Positions 35,033 through 45,770 are shown, counted from the stretch's first letter. The stretch: DNA of 64,000 nt from Rhizomys pruinosus (GCA_009823505.1 VZQC01006876.1:2659831-2723830); one strand, 5' to 3'. A program made the numbers and translations. Notes: a model not told the origin generated them from the letters alone.

Positions 35033-35181
35033 ATGAGCTAAAGATGTGGCTCAGTGGTTAAGAGTGTATATTGATCTTCCAGAAGTTTCGAATTCAATTC
35101 CCAGCCCACACATTGGGTCTGTAATTCCAGCTTCAGGGGATCTTATGCCTCCAGCCTCTGAGGGCACTTCCACACATGCGT

Positions 35182-35220
<39 letters not shown>

Positions 35221-35245
35221 TGTACACCCTCGTGCTCACAATTTA
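35033..35245 (+). repeat. B3-family SINE with (CA)n tail region
   Basis: Sense B3: gatgagctaaagatgtggct, then a caattcccagcccacacatt region. A CA microsatellite sits at 35,186-35,216. Copy A of the duplication stops inside this element. Confidence 0.75.
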
Positions 35246-35258
35246 AAATAGCAAAAAT

Positions 35259-35373
35259 CTTTTTTTGAGAGAGAATCTCAGTATGACCCAGACTGATCCC
35301 AAACTGAAGAGCTCAACCAATCCTCCTGCTTCTGCCTCTTGAGTAGCTGAGACTGCATACCACTTCCCCCATT
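35259..35373 (-). repeat. Old B1 SINE
   Basis: Antisense B1: tttgagagagaatctcagta, then atcctcctgcttctgcctct. Confidence 0.6.
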
Positions 35374-35715
35374 ATGTACAAAAGACATGAAAAAAAAAAA
35401 AAAAGTAAAAATATATACCCAAAACAATGTACTCATAGTTGCTGGACAGCTATGAAAATATTAAATGTAATTTTTAGTGTTGGGGGCTTTGAATTTTCTA
35501 TTTTGATTTTGCAGGTGTATTATAATATAATGAATGACTAAATGCATTATATGAGTGTTGCCTTCTAGAGGAGCTACATGAAGTCCCTAAGACGGAATGC
35601 CATGCATCTAGATAGTGTTTGAAGGGCCTTCGACAAGTCCTCGATATCTTGGGCAGAGCTTCAGCAGTTCGAGGGGGTGGGGAGCTAAGGCTCCTTACTA
35701 AAAAGTTTGCAGAAG

Positions 35716-35855
35716 CCAGGCGTGGTGGTGCATGCTTTTAACTAGTGCTCAGGAGGCAGAGGCAGGTGGATCTCTGTGAGGTGGTGGCTAGCCTAGTCTT
35801 CATAGTGAGTACCAGGCCAGCTGGGGTTACAGGGAGGCCCTGTCTCAAAAAGTCT
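35716..35855 (+). repeat. B1 SINE
   Basis: Sense B1: gccaggcgtggtggtgcatg, then gaggccctgtctcaaaaag. It is followed by a (GT)(GC)(CA) tract at 35,864-35,896. Confidence 0.9.
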
Positions 35856-36098
35856 GTAAAGTTCCTGTGTGTGTGCGCGCGCGCACACACACACACAGAA
35901 AAGAGTTGTCCTCCATTCTCTGTAGAAGAGGGAGCATTTTAGCAGGAAATTCTGCTGTCTTTGAAATGAGTTGTCACTCCTACCAGAAGTCCTTGGAGAG
36001 AGCCCTCCTGGGAAGTACTATTTTGCCTCAGTACACTGAAAGGCTGTATGTCATTCTCTTACATAATTTTTTTATTCTTTATTTAAAAATTCTTTTAA

Positions 36099-36242
36099 GG
36101 CCAGGTGTGGTTGTGCTCACCATTAATCCTAGCACTTGGGAGGCAGCAGCAGGTGAATCTTTCTGAGTTCAAGTCCAGCCTGGTCTACATAGTGAGTTCC
36201 AGGCCAGCTGGGGCTACAGGGAGACCCTGTCTCAAAAAAAAA
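36099..36242 (+). repeat. B1 SINE
   Basis: Sense B1: ggccaggtgtggttgtgctc, then gagaccctgtctcaaaaaa. Confidence 0.9.
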
Positions 36243-36278
36243 TTCTTTTCATTTTGTGTGTTTCATTTTCTCATTTAA

Positions 36279-36380
36279 GCCTGGCATGGTGGTGCATGCC
36301 TATAATCTCAGCATTTGGGAAACTGAGGCAGCAGGATTGAGAATTTGAGGCCAGCCTGGGCAACTTAGTGAAATCCTGCA
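36279..36380 (+). repeat. Old B1-related SINE
   Basis: Sense: gcctggcatggtggtgcatg, then ggccagcctgggcaacttag. The right part differs from standard B1, so this may be an early 7SL-derived monomer. Confidence 0.6.
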
Positions 36381-36855
36381 CTCCCTAACCCTTGAGAAAA
36401 GAGAGATCACCTCTCTCTGTCTGCAGGCAGTTGCTTCCAGGTCCTCTTGCCATGAGTACCAAAATTTAGTAATCTCTAGATTATTTATACTGTTGAATAT
36501 AATTCTTACATGTGATTTATTGATAAAGATTCGGTATAGCACTTACCACCACATACTACAGATCCAAGTTTTGCTTTTTGAAACTTCAGATTTGGGGAAC
36601 AGTAAGGTTATTGAGTATCCCCCACCCTCCCCCTACCCCCATAGAGTAGACCTACTGTATATGCTTTGTTTCACTGGGTATTTACTTTTCACATTTTAAA
36701 TAGTTCTTAGTATATTTAGCTTTCTAAATTATTAGCAATTGTTTCATAAGCATTTTGCAAGGAGGAATTTTTATAATTGAGAAACAGACCCAATAAAAAG
36801 GAGGTCAGAAAACAAACTTTTTGTAGATAGAAATGAATGAGACTATGGTAGAAGT

Positions 36856-36858
<3 letters not shown>

Positions 36859-36906
<48 letters not shown>
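36859..36906 (+). repeat. (GT)n microsatellite
   Basis: About 24 uninterrupted GT units. Confidence 0.97.
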
Positions 36907-36911
<5 letters not shown>

Positions 36912-36981
36912 AGTCTGGACATACTGGAACTGTTGATGTGGCCATTCTTGTTGTAAAAGAGTGTAGATTATGTTTTGTTGT

Positions 36982-37095
36982 TTTTTTGGGACAGGGTCTC
37001 ACTGTGTAGCCCTGGCTGACCTAGAACTCTCAGAGATCTGCCTCTCTCTGCCATCAGAGTGCTGGTATTAAATGCATGTTCCACTCCTGACCCAG
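36982..37095 (-). repeat. B1 SINE, diverged
   Basis: Antisense B1: ttgggacagggtctcactgt, then tagaactctcagagatctgc. Confidence 0.8.
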
Positions 37096-37507
37096 ATAGA
37101 CATTGTTTAAGTTAGGCTAAATTATGCTGAGCTATCAAATCAACTTTGAATCCTAAAACACTTAATTCATGCAATGACTTGTTTGTATAAAGTCTAGCTC
37201 CCTTCCACGGAGTGATTCAGGGATCCAGGCTGCCATTGTCTTCTAGCCACCCTGACATCGCACATGCTTCCAGGTGGCAGCAACAAGGAAAGAGCTAGCA
37301 GCCCACACATTTAGCATTGAAAACTTGTAATACATATCATTTGTGCTCACTGTCCCATTGACTAGAACTAGTCATGTGATCTTTCTGACTGCAAAGGTAA
37401 TTATTTTCTAACTAGGAAACCACTTGCTTCTTATTCTTATCTCTTGAAGGTTTATGTGTTCATAAATAAGCTAAGACTTAGGCCTAAAGTCTAAAACATG
37501 AGTTAAC

Positions 37508-37795
37508 AGTTCACTAAATAGTGATTCTCAGAATGTGGTTCCCCAAATAAAGCCACAACAGCCTTACCTGGGAACTTGTTGGTAACTGAGATTCTTAGGT
37601 CCCTCTCAGGTTTCATCAGAAACCGGAGGTCTGGGGATTTAGTTTTCTGGTAGAATGCTTGCCTATATATGTGCAGGCCCCTAGGTGCTTTGACAATCAG
37701 AACCAAAAGCAAAGGAGGAAACTTCGGAGGTAGGGTCCTAGAAATCCATTATACTAAGTTGTTTAGGTACATGGTAAAATTTGAGAATGAGTTAA
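37508..37795. repeat. MER5-like hAT DNA transposon remnant split by an ID element
   Basis: Left part has gtgattctcagaatgtggtt and ttacctgggaacttgttggt; right part has tagggtcctagaaatccatt and ends tttgagaat. An ID SINE (about 37,631-37,717) interrupts it, with gaaaccggaggt (37,619-37,630) and gaaacttcggaggt (37,718-37,731) as the target duplication. Confidence 0.6.
37631..37717 (+). repeat. ID-family SINE inside MER5-like element
   Basis: Sense ID: ctggggatttagttttctgg, then tagaatgcttgcctatatat. Nested in an older DNA transposon. Confidence 0.7.
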
Positions 37796-37939
37796 ATTTT
37801 TAACACCACTGGATTCATGATGGCTAGTGCGTGCATGTCCAGGAAATGCATCCAGGAACACAAATATGGTGATGGCAAGGACTTGGGTGTTGAACTGCAT
37901 GTCCTAGTCTGTGAGATCGTTATGGATGTACTCATCTGT

Positions 37940-38072
37940 TTGCCACAGCAACCACATACCGTAGCTATTGTTATCCTCATCATGTAACTGAGGAAACTGG
38001 AGTACCTGTAAGGGCATGATTTGAACCCTTGCACAGTGTGGCTCCAGAATCTACTCCATAACCACTGTGTTT
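37940..38072 (+). repeat. MIR element fragment
   Basis: MIR core signature gttatcctcatcatgtaact followed by gaggaaactggagtacctg, ending near ctccataaccactgtg. Confidence 0.6.
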
Positions 38073-38746
38073 GGTCTTTCTGGTGACGATCGCTAGGCCC
38101 CATGGTGAATTTTCACTTTTTCTTGAATGAAAACAATCCGTGAGAGAGAATTAGCAGGAAGTGTGGTGTGTCAGTGACAGTTCACATTTTAAACTAAGCC
38201 CCCTCATCACGAGCTTCATTCGTTGGTGGTTTACGTGTGTGGTAGGAGAATGACAGTGTTGGCCAATCGTAGAGGTACATGGCTAGGCTGCAGTTGCTCA
38301 GTCATTTAAAACTGAACAATAAATAGAATGGGGTTGTTAGGGGTAGAACCAAGGAGTTAGTGGGAAGTGGTTTCTCAGGGTGAGGTAGTTTAGTTAACAT
38401 TACAAGAACATTTTCTTCAGTTAACCTATGTGCAATCTCTGGCTAAGCAGAGAGGCCGTGTTCCCATAGCCTTTCTTTAGATTATTCTCTGGGCTTTCAT
38501 CTCTCTGACCTCCCAGAGATCCCTGTGTGAGGCCCGATTCCATCAGGTGGTTTAAAGGTTTCTGTGGAGTCTTCATGAGCCAGACTTTAGTGTTAATAGA
38601 GGAATGTGTTTTCCTTCCAAGAGACGGGATAAAATGGTTCTCAGCCTTCCACTTGGGAAATATCTATAGAGTTAGATGGAGAGGAATCTAATCCTTGGCA
38701 TTTTGAACTGAACTGTTTGTTTCCTTACATTGTTTTAAAGTTTGTG

Positions 38747-38993
38747 GTGGGGCTGGAGAGATGGCTCAGCACCTACTGCTCTTCCAGATGACCCAGGTTC
38801 GATTCCCAGCACCCACATGACCGCCAAGAACCATCTTTAAGCTGGGTGTGGTGGCACACCCCTTTAATCCTGGCATTTGGGAGGCAGAGGCAGGCGGATC
38901 TCTATGAGTTCAAGGCCAGCCTGTCTACAGAGTGAGTTCCAGGCCAGCTGGGACTATAGGGAGACCCTGTGTCAAAAATAAATAAATAAAAAT
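38747..38993 (+). repeat. Composite B3-B1 SINE (copy 2) with target duplication
   Basis: The B3 5' half (ggggctggagagatggctca through catgaccgccaagaaccatc) ends at ccatcttt and passes into a full B1 (gctgggtgtggtggcacacc through accctgtgtcaaaaataaat). The repeat aaagtttgtg flanks the whole unit at 38,737-38,746 and 38,994-39,003. The two parts therefore inserted together. Junction as at 9,557-9,795. Confidence 0.85.
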
Positions 38994-39031
38994 AAAGTTT
39001 GTGATAATTAAGTATATTTTCTTTCTTCCAG

Positions 39032-39175
39032 GTGGTCTGTGACTTGTTGCCATTTGGGTGTCCCTTGCTGGCCCATGCAATTTTCTTGTCCTCTTTGTCT
39101 GTTGTACTCAGCAGGCTTGAGTTGAGACCGCTCCTTGGCAGCCCTTGTAAAGGACAGTGCCAGCTTTGACTCTAG
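39032..39175 (+). other. Candidate non-coding exon
   Basis: A 144-bp unique segment between a good acceptor (attttctttcttccag, ending 39,031) and a strong donor (TCTAG/GTAGGT, GT at 39,176). All three frames contain stops, so if real it is untranslated. It lies just right of a SINE boundary and has no repeat match. Splice signals of this quality also occur by chance. Confidence 0.3.
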
Positions 39176-39619
39176 GTAGGTAGAGGATAAAAGATAGCAT
39201 CACCTCTTTCATGTTTCATGTTGGCTGGGAACAACTGCTATGCTTTGTATAGCCCTGAACATAGTATTTCATTTCTGGATTGCTGAAATTTTTAGTTTTT
39301 TTTTTTTTAGTTTTTTTTTTTTTTTCAAACTAGAACTTAACCATGACGTTTTAACATTCTAGAATTTTCCTTTGAGAAACAGTTGCTCATCTTGCCATCT
39401 AGTAATTGAAGGGAGCTGAGATGGTAGAGAACAGAGATGCAGAAAGGGAGGACACAGTTTGCATAAGTTGTTCTAAAGGTCCGGGCACTTCCTTTCCTTC
39501 AGTTAAATGGTTTAATTTGCTTAGGTACTTCTACAGAGGTGTATGTAGATAATTGAAGGAAGTCTTGAGTCAACTCTAAACATAAGGAAATATTGACGTA
39601 AAAAAAAAAAAGAGCAACT

Positions 39620-39786
39620 GCTAGGTGTAGTGGCACACGCCTTTAATCCCAGCACTTGGGAGGCAGAGGCATGCAGATCTCTGAGAGTTCAAAGCCAGCC
39701 TGGTCTACATAGTGGGTTCCAGGACAGCTGGGGTTACAGGGACACCCTGTCCCCAAAGATCCCCCCCACCAAAAAAAAAAAAAAAA
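39620..39786 (+). repeat. B1 SINE
   Basis: Sense B1: gctaggtgtagtggcacacg, then aggacagctggggttacagg, with a C/A-rich tail. Confidence 0.9.
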
Positions 39787-39897
39787 GAAGCTACACTCAA
39801 ACTAATAGAATCATAGGTGGTCTAGACCAGCTGAACCTGTGAGAGCTGCCTGGGACACAGTGCTCTTGTCTTTTTTTGTTTTTTTGTGCTTCATTTT

Positions 39898-40034
39898 GCC
39901 AGGTATGGTGGTACAAGCCTTTAGTCAAAGGAGGCAGAGGCCAGCTGATCTCTGTGAATTCAAGGCTAGCCTGGTCCATAGAGTGAGTTTTTGGCTAACT
40001 ATGGCTAAATAGAAAGACTCTGCCTTAAAAAAAG
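39898..40034 (+). repeat. B1 SINE, diverged
   Basis: Sense B1: gccaggtatggtggtacaag, then caaggctagcctggtccata, then actctgccttaaaaaaa. Confidence 0.8.
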
Positions 40035-40461
40035 GTAGGAACTCCAGCCAGTCTCTTGCTAATCTCCAGGCTGCATTTTGCACAGAGCCGCATCTGAGTT
40101 ACAGACGCAAAGTTCAACCCAGAAAGAAAATGTAAAAGTCACTTCAGGTTGGGCATTTGGAAATAAATTGTTTTCTTTTCTCTGGGAGACCTTGGTGGTA
40201 TTTGTATGTGGAATCCACTTGTTTAAATTTAGGAGAACAGCTACATGACTGGATGGTGGGTATCAGCTGGAAGAAAAGTTATTAGGCTTACTGTCTCTAA
40301 CCACTGGAATATAAGATGTAGTATTTGAAATAACACACTTTTCTTCCCCTTTCCTCTGTTAGTCATCAGAACTAGAAACACAATTGAAACACTGAAGGGG
40401 GCTGGGGCGAGTTGGGGGTGGGGGAACGGTGGAGGACTTTGCTGCCTCCTAGGACCGTTTG

Positions 40462-40590
40462 TTTTGTTTTATTTTGAAACAGGGACTCAAGCTGTCCTGG
40501 AACTCACTATAGCCTAGGTTGGCCTAGAATTTTTATTTCCCTGCCTCACTCTCTTCAATATTGCCAGGATTACAGATTACACACATGTCT
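40462..40590 (-). repeat. Old B1 SINE
   Basis: Antisense: tttgaaacagggactcaagc, then aactcactatagcctaggtt. Confidence 0.65.
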
Positions 40591-40607
40591 GAGGGTGTAT
40601 GTGTGTG

Positions 40608-40735
40608 TGTAGACAGGGTCTCATGCAGGACTTGAATTCCCTACGAAGCTGAGGATGACCTTGGACTCCTGATCCTCCTGCTTATACCTCCCAAGTTCTG
40701 GGGTTATAGGCACAAGCCATGTGCCATGCTCTGGG
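40608..40735 (-). repeat. B1-like part of a B4-type SINE
   Basis: Antisense: gtagacagggtctcatgcag, then gactcctgatcctcctgctt. The aggatgaccttgg segment matches the B4-type element at 8,190. Confidence 0.6.
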
Positions 40736-40739
40736 CCCA

Positions 40740-41625
40740 TTCTTGAAGCACGGCACCTTGAAGTCATGTGCCTATGAATACCTAAGCAAAGGGCACTCGC
40801 TTCTCTGTTCAGCTTTACCTTCCCCTGGCTTTGGGGCTGGTGGTGATGGGGTCACTTCTGGTTCTCTCTGACGGCCACTGGGGTCTTTTGCTCCTTCAAC
40901 CATCACTTGCCCTGTTCTCTTCTATCCCAGCTAGGAATCAGTGAACAATGTGAGTGCCTACTGTGCTAAAGATTAAGACCGTGGAGCAAAGGAGCATCCT
41001 GGGCCCTCTGGAATTCCTCCCTGCTCTTTCACCTTCCTGACTCAGATGGTTTCCGCCACTCTCTTCTGTGCCTGGAGAATCTCAGTGCCCTGTTTCAAGC
41101 CCCTCCTCATCATCGTCACTTCTACACTGCCACCAGTCTCCCCATTTCTTCACATCCAAAGTCTCTAAAAATAATTTAGCCCAACCCCCTTAACCATCTG
41201 GAACTTTTCCTAGTCACCATTCTACTGCCCTGGGCACTTCCCTGTGGCGATTTCCACTGTCTTGCTTGCCTGCTGGACCCTGCCTTTCTTTGAAAGTTGT
41301 TTCTTTCCCTTTTTATCCCCTTTGTTCCCCTTTCTAGTCACGACTCCTTCTCCAGCAGTCACCATGTTCAAACAAGTTTTCTGAATTCTTACATCATTTC
41401 TCAGACTGCACTGAGCCTATACCTCCCAGTGCCCCAAACCCAACCCCAGCTTTCCTAGTTCCCCATAATTTGCCCCCACACAGCCTCTGTAATCATCACC
41501 TGCCCTTCAGCAGCACCTGGTCCTTTCTAGGTATTAGCTCCCATCTGCCTTTCCACTCTTACACCCCGTGGAGTCCATACACTGCTCTGCTTTTGCTGGA
41601 CCTAAACTTAGTGTTAAATGGAATC
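40740..41625. other. Pyrimidine-rich unique sequence
   Basis: About 900 bp with no recognised repeat, rich in C and T. No open frame with splice support. Confidence 0.4.
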
Positions 41626-41631
41626 ATCTTT

Positions 41632-41712
41632 TTTTAGTGGCACTGGGGCTTGAACCCAGGGCCTTTTACATGCTAGGCATGTACTGTAACACTGAGCTTT
41701 ATCCCAGACCCT
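41632..41712 (-). repeat. ID-family SINE
   Basis: Antisense ID: tggggcttgaacccagggcc, then gtaacactgagctttatccc. Confidence 0.8.
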
Positions 41713-41791
41713 ACCATCAAGAAATATTTGAGGGCCTTAGGAAGAATATTTTAAGTCCCATTTGTTTATCTCTTCTTTTCCTTCTTTTTAA

Positions 41792-41952
41792 AAAAATTTA
41801 TTTATTTATTTGTTTGTTTATTTATTTTTGGTCTTTTTGAGACAGGGTCTCCCTGTAGCTCCAGCTGTCCTGGAACTCACTATGTAGACCAGGCTGGCTT
41901 TGAACTCAGAGATCCATGTGCCTCTGGGAATAAAGGTGTGTGCTTTGCGGGA
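41792..41952 (-). repeat. B1 SINE with (TTTA)n tail
   Basis: Antisense B1: a ttta repeat, then tttgagacagggtctccctg, then tgtagaccaggctggctttg. The left end is shortened. Confidence 0.88.
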
Positions 41953-42065
41953 AGCATTTTTAAAAATAGTTTAGATGACACAAAATTAGCAGATCATTAT
42001 GCTTCGTTTTAGGTTAGCCATCTCAACCGTTAGATGGACCAACTTTTTTTTTTCCTCCCTTTTTT

Positions 42066-42195
42066 GTTCATTTGAGACCATGTACACCTGGCTAGCCTGG
42101 AACTCTATGTAGACCAAGCTGGCTTGGAACTCACAGAGATCCACCTGCTTCTGCCTCTGCTAGGATTAAAGGCATGCACAACCACAACTGACTCA
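42066..42195 (-). repeat. B1 SINE
   Basis: Antisense B1: ttgagaccatgtacacctgg, then aactcacagagatccacctg. Confidence 0.85.
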
Positions 42196-42694
42196 GCTTG
42201 CTTTTTATGATTAATTTTAATTTTCAGCATTTGGGACTAAACTCTGGGCCTCAAGCATGTTTGGCATCCCCTCTTATCACCAGGCTGGGCTCCCACCCTT
42301 AAATTGTTTTTAAAAACTGACCTAGATTTCCCCAGTGTTTTCACACACTGACCTTCATGTTGGAGGTGGGACCAGTTTGAGCTGGATCTGTGTAGCTGAG
42401 GTAGAGTAGGTATGACTCACCTGGGAGAAGTTACCTTGCTTAGATGTCCCTGTCTTGTTGGTTTCTAAAGCTGTGTCCCTCTTTACAGTGAAACTCCTGA
42501 ATACTTAAGCAAAGTAAGATACTTCTGGGAACTAACTCCCCTCCCATGCCTACAGGGAAGGCCATATTGGACTATTTTTATTCCTGCCTCAGGGCTTAAA
42601 AAACAAAGGACTACAATCTAGTAACCTAAGATTTCTAGAAAAAAAAAAGCTCTATAGACCTACCCTCTCCAGTGCTGCAGCTAGTTGTAGATAG

Positions 42695-42907
42695 CTTGCT
42701 CCTCCCTCCCTCCCTCCCTCCCTCCCTCCCTCCCTCCCTCTCTTTTTTTTTTTTTTTTTCTTTTCTTCCCTTCTTTCTCCTCTCTGACTCTTCTTTCTTC
42801 TTTTTTCTTTTCTTTTCTTTTCCTTTTCCTTCCTTTCCTTTTCTTTTCTTTTCTTTCCTTTCCTTTCCCTTTTTTTCCTTTCCTTTTCCCTTTTCCTTTC
42901 CTTTTTT

Positions 42908-42954
<47 letters not shown>

Positions 42955-43168
42955 CCTTTTTCTTATTTCCTTTCCTTTCCTTTTCCTTTCCTTTCCTTTT
43001 CCTTTTTTTTTTTTTTTTTTTTTCCTTTTTTTTTCCTTTCCGTTCCTTTCCTTTCCTTTCCTTTTTCCTTTCCTTCCTTTTTCCTTTCCTTCCTTTTTTC
43101 CTTTCCTTCCTTTCCTTTCCTTTCCTTTTTCCCTTTTTCCTTCCTTCTTCTCCTTTCCCCTCTCATTT
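42695..43168 (+). repeat. Giant polypyrimidine tract
   Basis: Nearly pure C/T on the plus strand for about 470 bp: (TCCC)n, T-runs and CCTTT/TTTTCC blocks. The 175-codon minus and 166-codon plus frames are low-complexity shadows (K/E/R/G or F/L/S/P only). Confidence 0.97.
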
Positions 43169-43377
43169 TTGAATGCCACCGTTTCCTTGCCGCCTCTTAC
43201 AGTTGGCCTTTGGGCCTTCTCCTTTTTCCCTTTTTACGCTTGTTGTCACTTATGGACGACACTCGTTGTCCTGCTTCTTTCTCATCATTTCCCCTTTCTT
43301 CTTTCCCCTTCCCCCACTTTCTCCTTTCCCCGCGTTCACTCCCGTTCCTCGCCTCTTCTGTATTCCTTACACCTATT
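43169..43377. other. Pyrimidine-rich spacer between two CT blocks
   Basis: Mixed sequence, still CT-biased, with isolated G and A. It may be a degraded or poorly resolved part of the same tract. Confidence 0.4.
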
Positions 43378-43518
43378 CTGTCCTTTCCTTTCTTCTCCTT
43401 TCCTTTCCTTTCCTTTCCTTTCCTTTCCTTTCCTTTCCTTTCCTTTCCTTTCCTCTCCTCTCCTCTCCTCTCCTCTCCTCTCCTCTCCTCTCCTCTCCTC
43501 TCCTCTCCTCTCCTCTCC
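43378..43518 (+). repeat. Pentanucleotide satellite, CCTTT then CTCCT units
   Basis: Units change from cctttc (to about 43,452) to ctcct (43,453-43,517) without losing the 5-bp register. Confidence 0.95.
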
Positions 43519-43804
43519 GACTCCCCCTTCTGGCTCTGTACTCATGTGTACATATCTTCACACAAACATAATTAAAAATAGGATAAATAAATTGGGTTGT
43601 ACAGAGTATATTGGAACCAATAGCACAGTTTTAAATTTACACAGAAGATGGGTAGAACTGGAATTAATTTGCATCTACATCCCAAATTCTCATTCCAATA
43701 ACAATAATTTATGCCCCTGTCTTTCCTGTAAATAGCATCATTTTTGTGAATAGGTAGCCGGTTGTGTAATCTGCTGGACTACTGATTTGTTTTTTAACTT
43801 AATT

Positions 43805-43965
43805 TACTTTTTGTATACAACGTGCTGAGGTGGTATGTGGAGGTCAGGGTTAACCTGAGAGAATCCGTGCTCTTCCCTCTTCATTTGGCTTCTGCTTCCA
43901 GAACTCAGGCCATCAAGCTTGGTGGCCTGTGCCTTTGCCCGGTGCTGTCTCATCTGACCTTGACT
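43805..43965 (-). repeat. Old B2-superfamily SINE
   Basis: Antisense pattern: ggtggtatgtggaggtcagg, then cagaactcaggccatcaagc, then gcctttgcccggtgctgtct. Similar in type to 17,620-17,752. Confidence 0.5.
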
Positions 43966-44795
43966 TGGTTTTCTGAGTGGGGATTGCAGGCATGTGCCAC
44001 TATACCAATTGGGAATGTACCAGGATATCACTAGCTTCTGATATGCCCGTTCAATTAAGTATTTTTTTCTCTTCACTTGAATTCTACTTGGACTTTAACA
44101 TTTTGGTCATGGAGCTGCCAGAGCGTGAAGTTGAGTTTGTGTGAACATGTGTGTGACTGGGTGTAGTAGACTGTGTTGTCCCTTGTCCCCTGTCTCCTCT
44201 GCACTCCCCTTCAGTTGTAATGAAGCATCTCAAGGGCTTTGAAGTTTTCCTCAGGCATATTCAGCAAGCAGGGTAGATGCCATTGTTTCGCAAGCTTTCT
44301 CTTTTTCTGTGTCTGTACATGTTGTTCCTGACTTCATGGCTGGGAGGAAATTGAGGATGCTGAAGATTGCCTGCTGTTCTCAGATGTGGCTGAACCAGGT
44401 CACCGGCTCCTGTTTTCCCATGGCCTCTGACTGGCCAGGTTGTAGCTATGAGACACAGGCCACAGAGAAGGCAGCTCTGGGTTGTGAATGGAATAGCGTA
44501 GCTCCTCTGGTTCTCGTTCTCCCCCACCCCTCCCCTGCCTGATTATATCAGAAAGATTCTTTAAAAAAAAAAAATACTGCCTGACTGGCTGTGTTCTGAA
44601 GTGTTGGTATAGGAAGTGGTACTAGGAAGTCAACCTGTTAAGTAGTTTAGTGTGTCACTTGTCTCTCACACAGCTTTCTTGTCTGTGAGATTGTGGGAAG
44701 TCAAAGGGTATTTGAGCAAGGATCTCTCTCTCTCTCTCCCCCCCTCCTTCTCCCCCCCCCCCGCCCCAGGTGTATGTGTATTCGCGTATATGTTT

Positions 44796-44908
44796 GAGGC
44801 AAGATTTCATTAAGTAGCCCTGACTGGACTTGAACTCATAGAGATCCACCCACCTGCCTCTGCCTCCCCAGTGCTAAGATTAAAGGTGTGTGCCACCACT
44901 GGAAGCTC
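44796..44908 (-). repeat. B1 SINE, diverged
   Basis: Antisense B1: gaggcaagatttcattaagt, then ctgcctctgcctccccagtg. Confidence 0.8.
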
Positions 44909-45175
44909 TCTTATTCTTCAATTGATCATGGAGAGAACCCTCCCCCCCCCCAAACACACACAAAGAAGTCGGCCTTCAAGGACTGTTGTAAACATCTGAT
45001 TTTATCATCTAAACTAGTTGTCCTCATTTATGGTAACGGGATGTCAAGAAAAACAGAACTCTTACCTCTGTGGCAGGAAGGGGGACCCTGTTCTCTGATG
45101 GATGAGCTCTCCCTGGTCAACCAGTCCCCTAAGTAGCACACACAATGTTTTTGTTTTTGTTGTTTCTGTTTCTGT

Positions 45176-45284
45176 TCTGAGTCAGGGTCTCATTATAGCC
45201 CAAGTTGGCCTGGAACTTGCTATGTAGACCAGGTTAGCCCTTATCTCACAGACATCCACCTACCTCTGCCTGGTCCAGCATATA
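45176..45284 (-). repeat. B1 SINE, truncated
   Basis: Antisense B1: ctgagtcagggtctcattat, then gctatgtagaccaggttagc. The 5' part is missing. Confidence 0.75.
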
Positions 45285-45499
45285 CAGTCTTAAAAACTGG
45301 CTTGATTGATACACAAAGAAGTGGATTTTGCTGATATCTGAGTCTTAGTTACCAGAAAGCTCTTATTGCTAAGCAGATACCCAGGTGCTCCCAACAGTTG
45401 AGTCAGTGGTTAGGGCTGAGTGGTCTATTTGACAAGGGATCCAGTGATAAAAGGACAATAGCACATGCTACTGAGTTACTTTAAGAATAGTAATGTATG

Positions 45500-45727
45500 G
45501 GGCTGGAGAGATGGCCTAGCGGTTAAGAGCGCCGACCGCTCTTGCAGAGACACCGGTGTTCGATCCCCAAGCACCCACATGGGCGTGCCGAAGCGTCTGA
45601 AACTCAGTGCCAGAGAGAACTCCAGTTCCAGGGGAATCGCGAACCTCTTCTGACCTTGCGGCATTGCACGACACAGGTGCACAGAACACGCATGCAGACA
45701 GTACATTGATATACATACCGAAATAAA

Positions 45728-45753
<26 letters not shown>
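45500..45753 (+). repeat. Young B3-family SINE (first of a stack)
   Basis: Sense B3 of the same subfamily as 1-240, with local small indels and a long poly-A (45,730-45,753). Target duplication aagaatagtaatgtatg at 45,483-45,499 and 45,754-45,770. Confidence 0.92.
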
Positions 45754-45758
<5 letters not shown>

Positions 45759-45770
45759 TAGTAATGTATG

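Larger units (their letters stand above)
27700..35068 (+). repeat. 7.4-kb direct repeat, copy B
   Basis: Second copy of 19,590-27,021, with better preserved SINEs and microsatellites. It continues past the end of copy A into unique right-hand sequence, so this copy is more likely the true locus. Confidence 0.95.

Noticed and set aside
19590..35068. Segmental duplication with gene family expansion
   Set aside because: No gene is inside, and the difference pattern plus the N joint favour an assembly artefact.
35046..35246. 66-codon plus-strand frame with histidine-threonine repeats
   Set aside because: Translation of a B3 SINE and its CA microsatellite.
42652..43179. 175-codon minus-strand and 166-codon plus-strand open frames
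   Set aside because: Pure translations of the CT/GA tract (only K, E, R, G or F, L, S, P). No real protein features.
43378..43518. CRISPR-like array
   Set aside because: Regular spacing is only 5 bp with no spacers; this is a microsatellite in a mammalian genome.
43169..43735. 188-codon plus-strand frame with SSPLL repeats
   Set aside because: Produced by the pentanucleotide array; the non-repeat ends have no recognisable domain.
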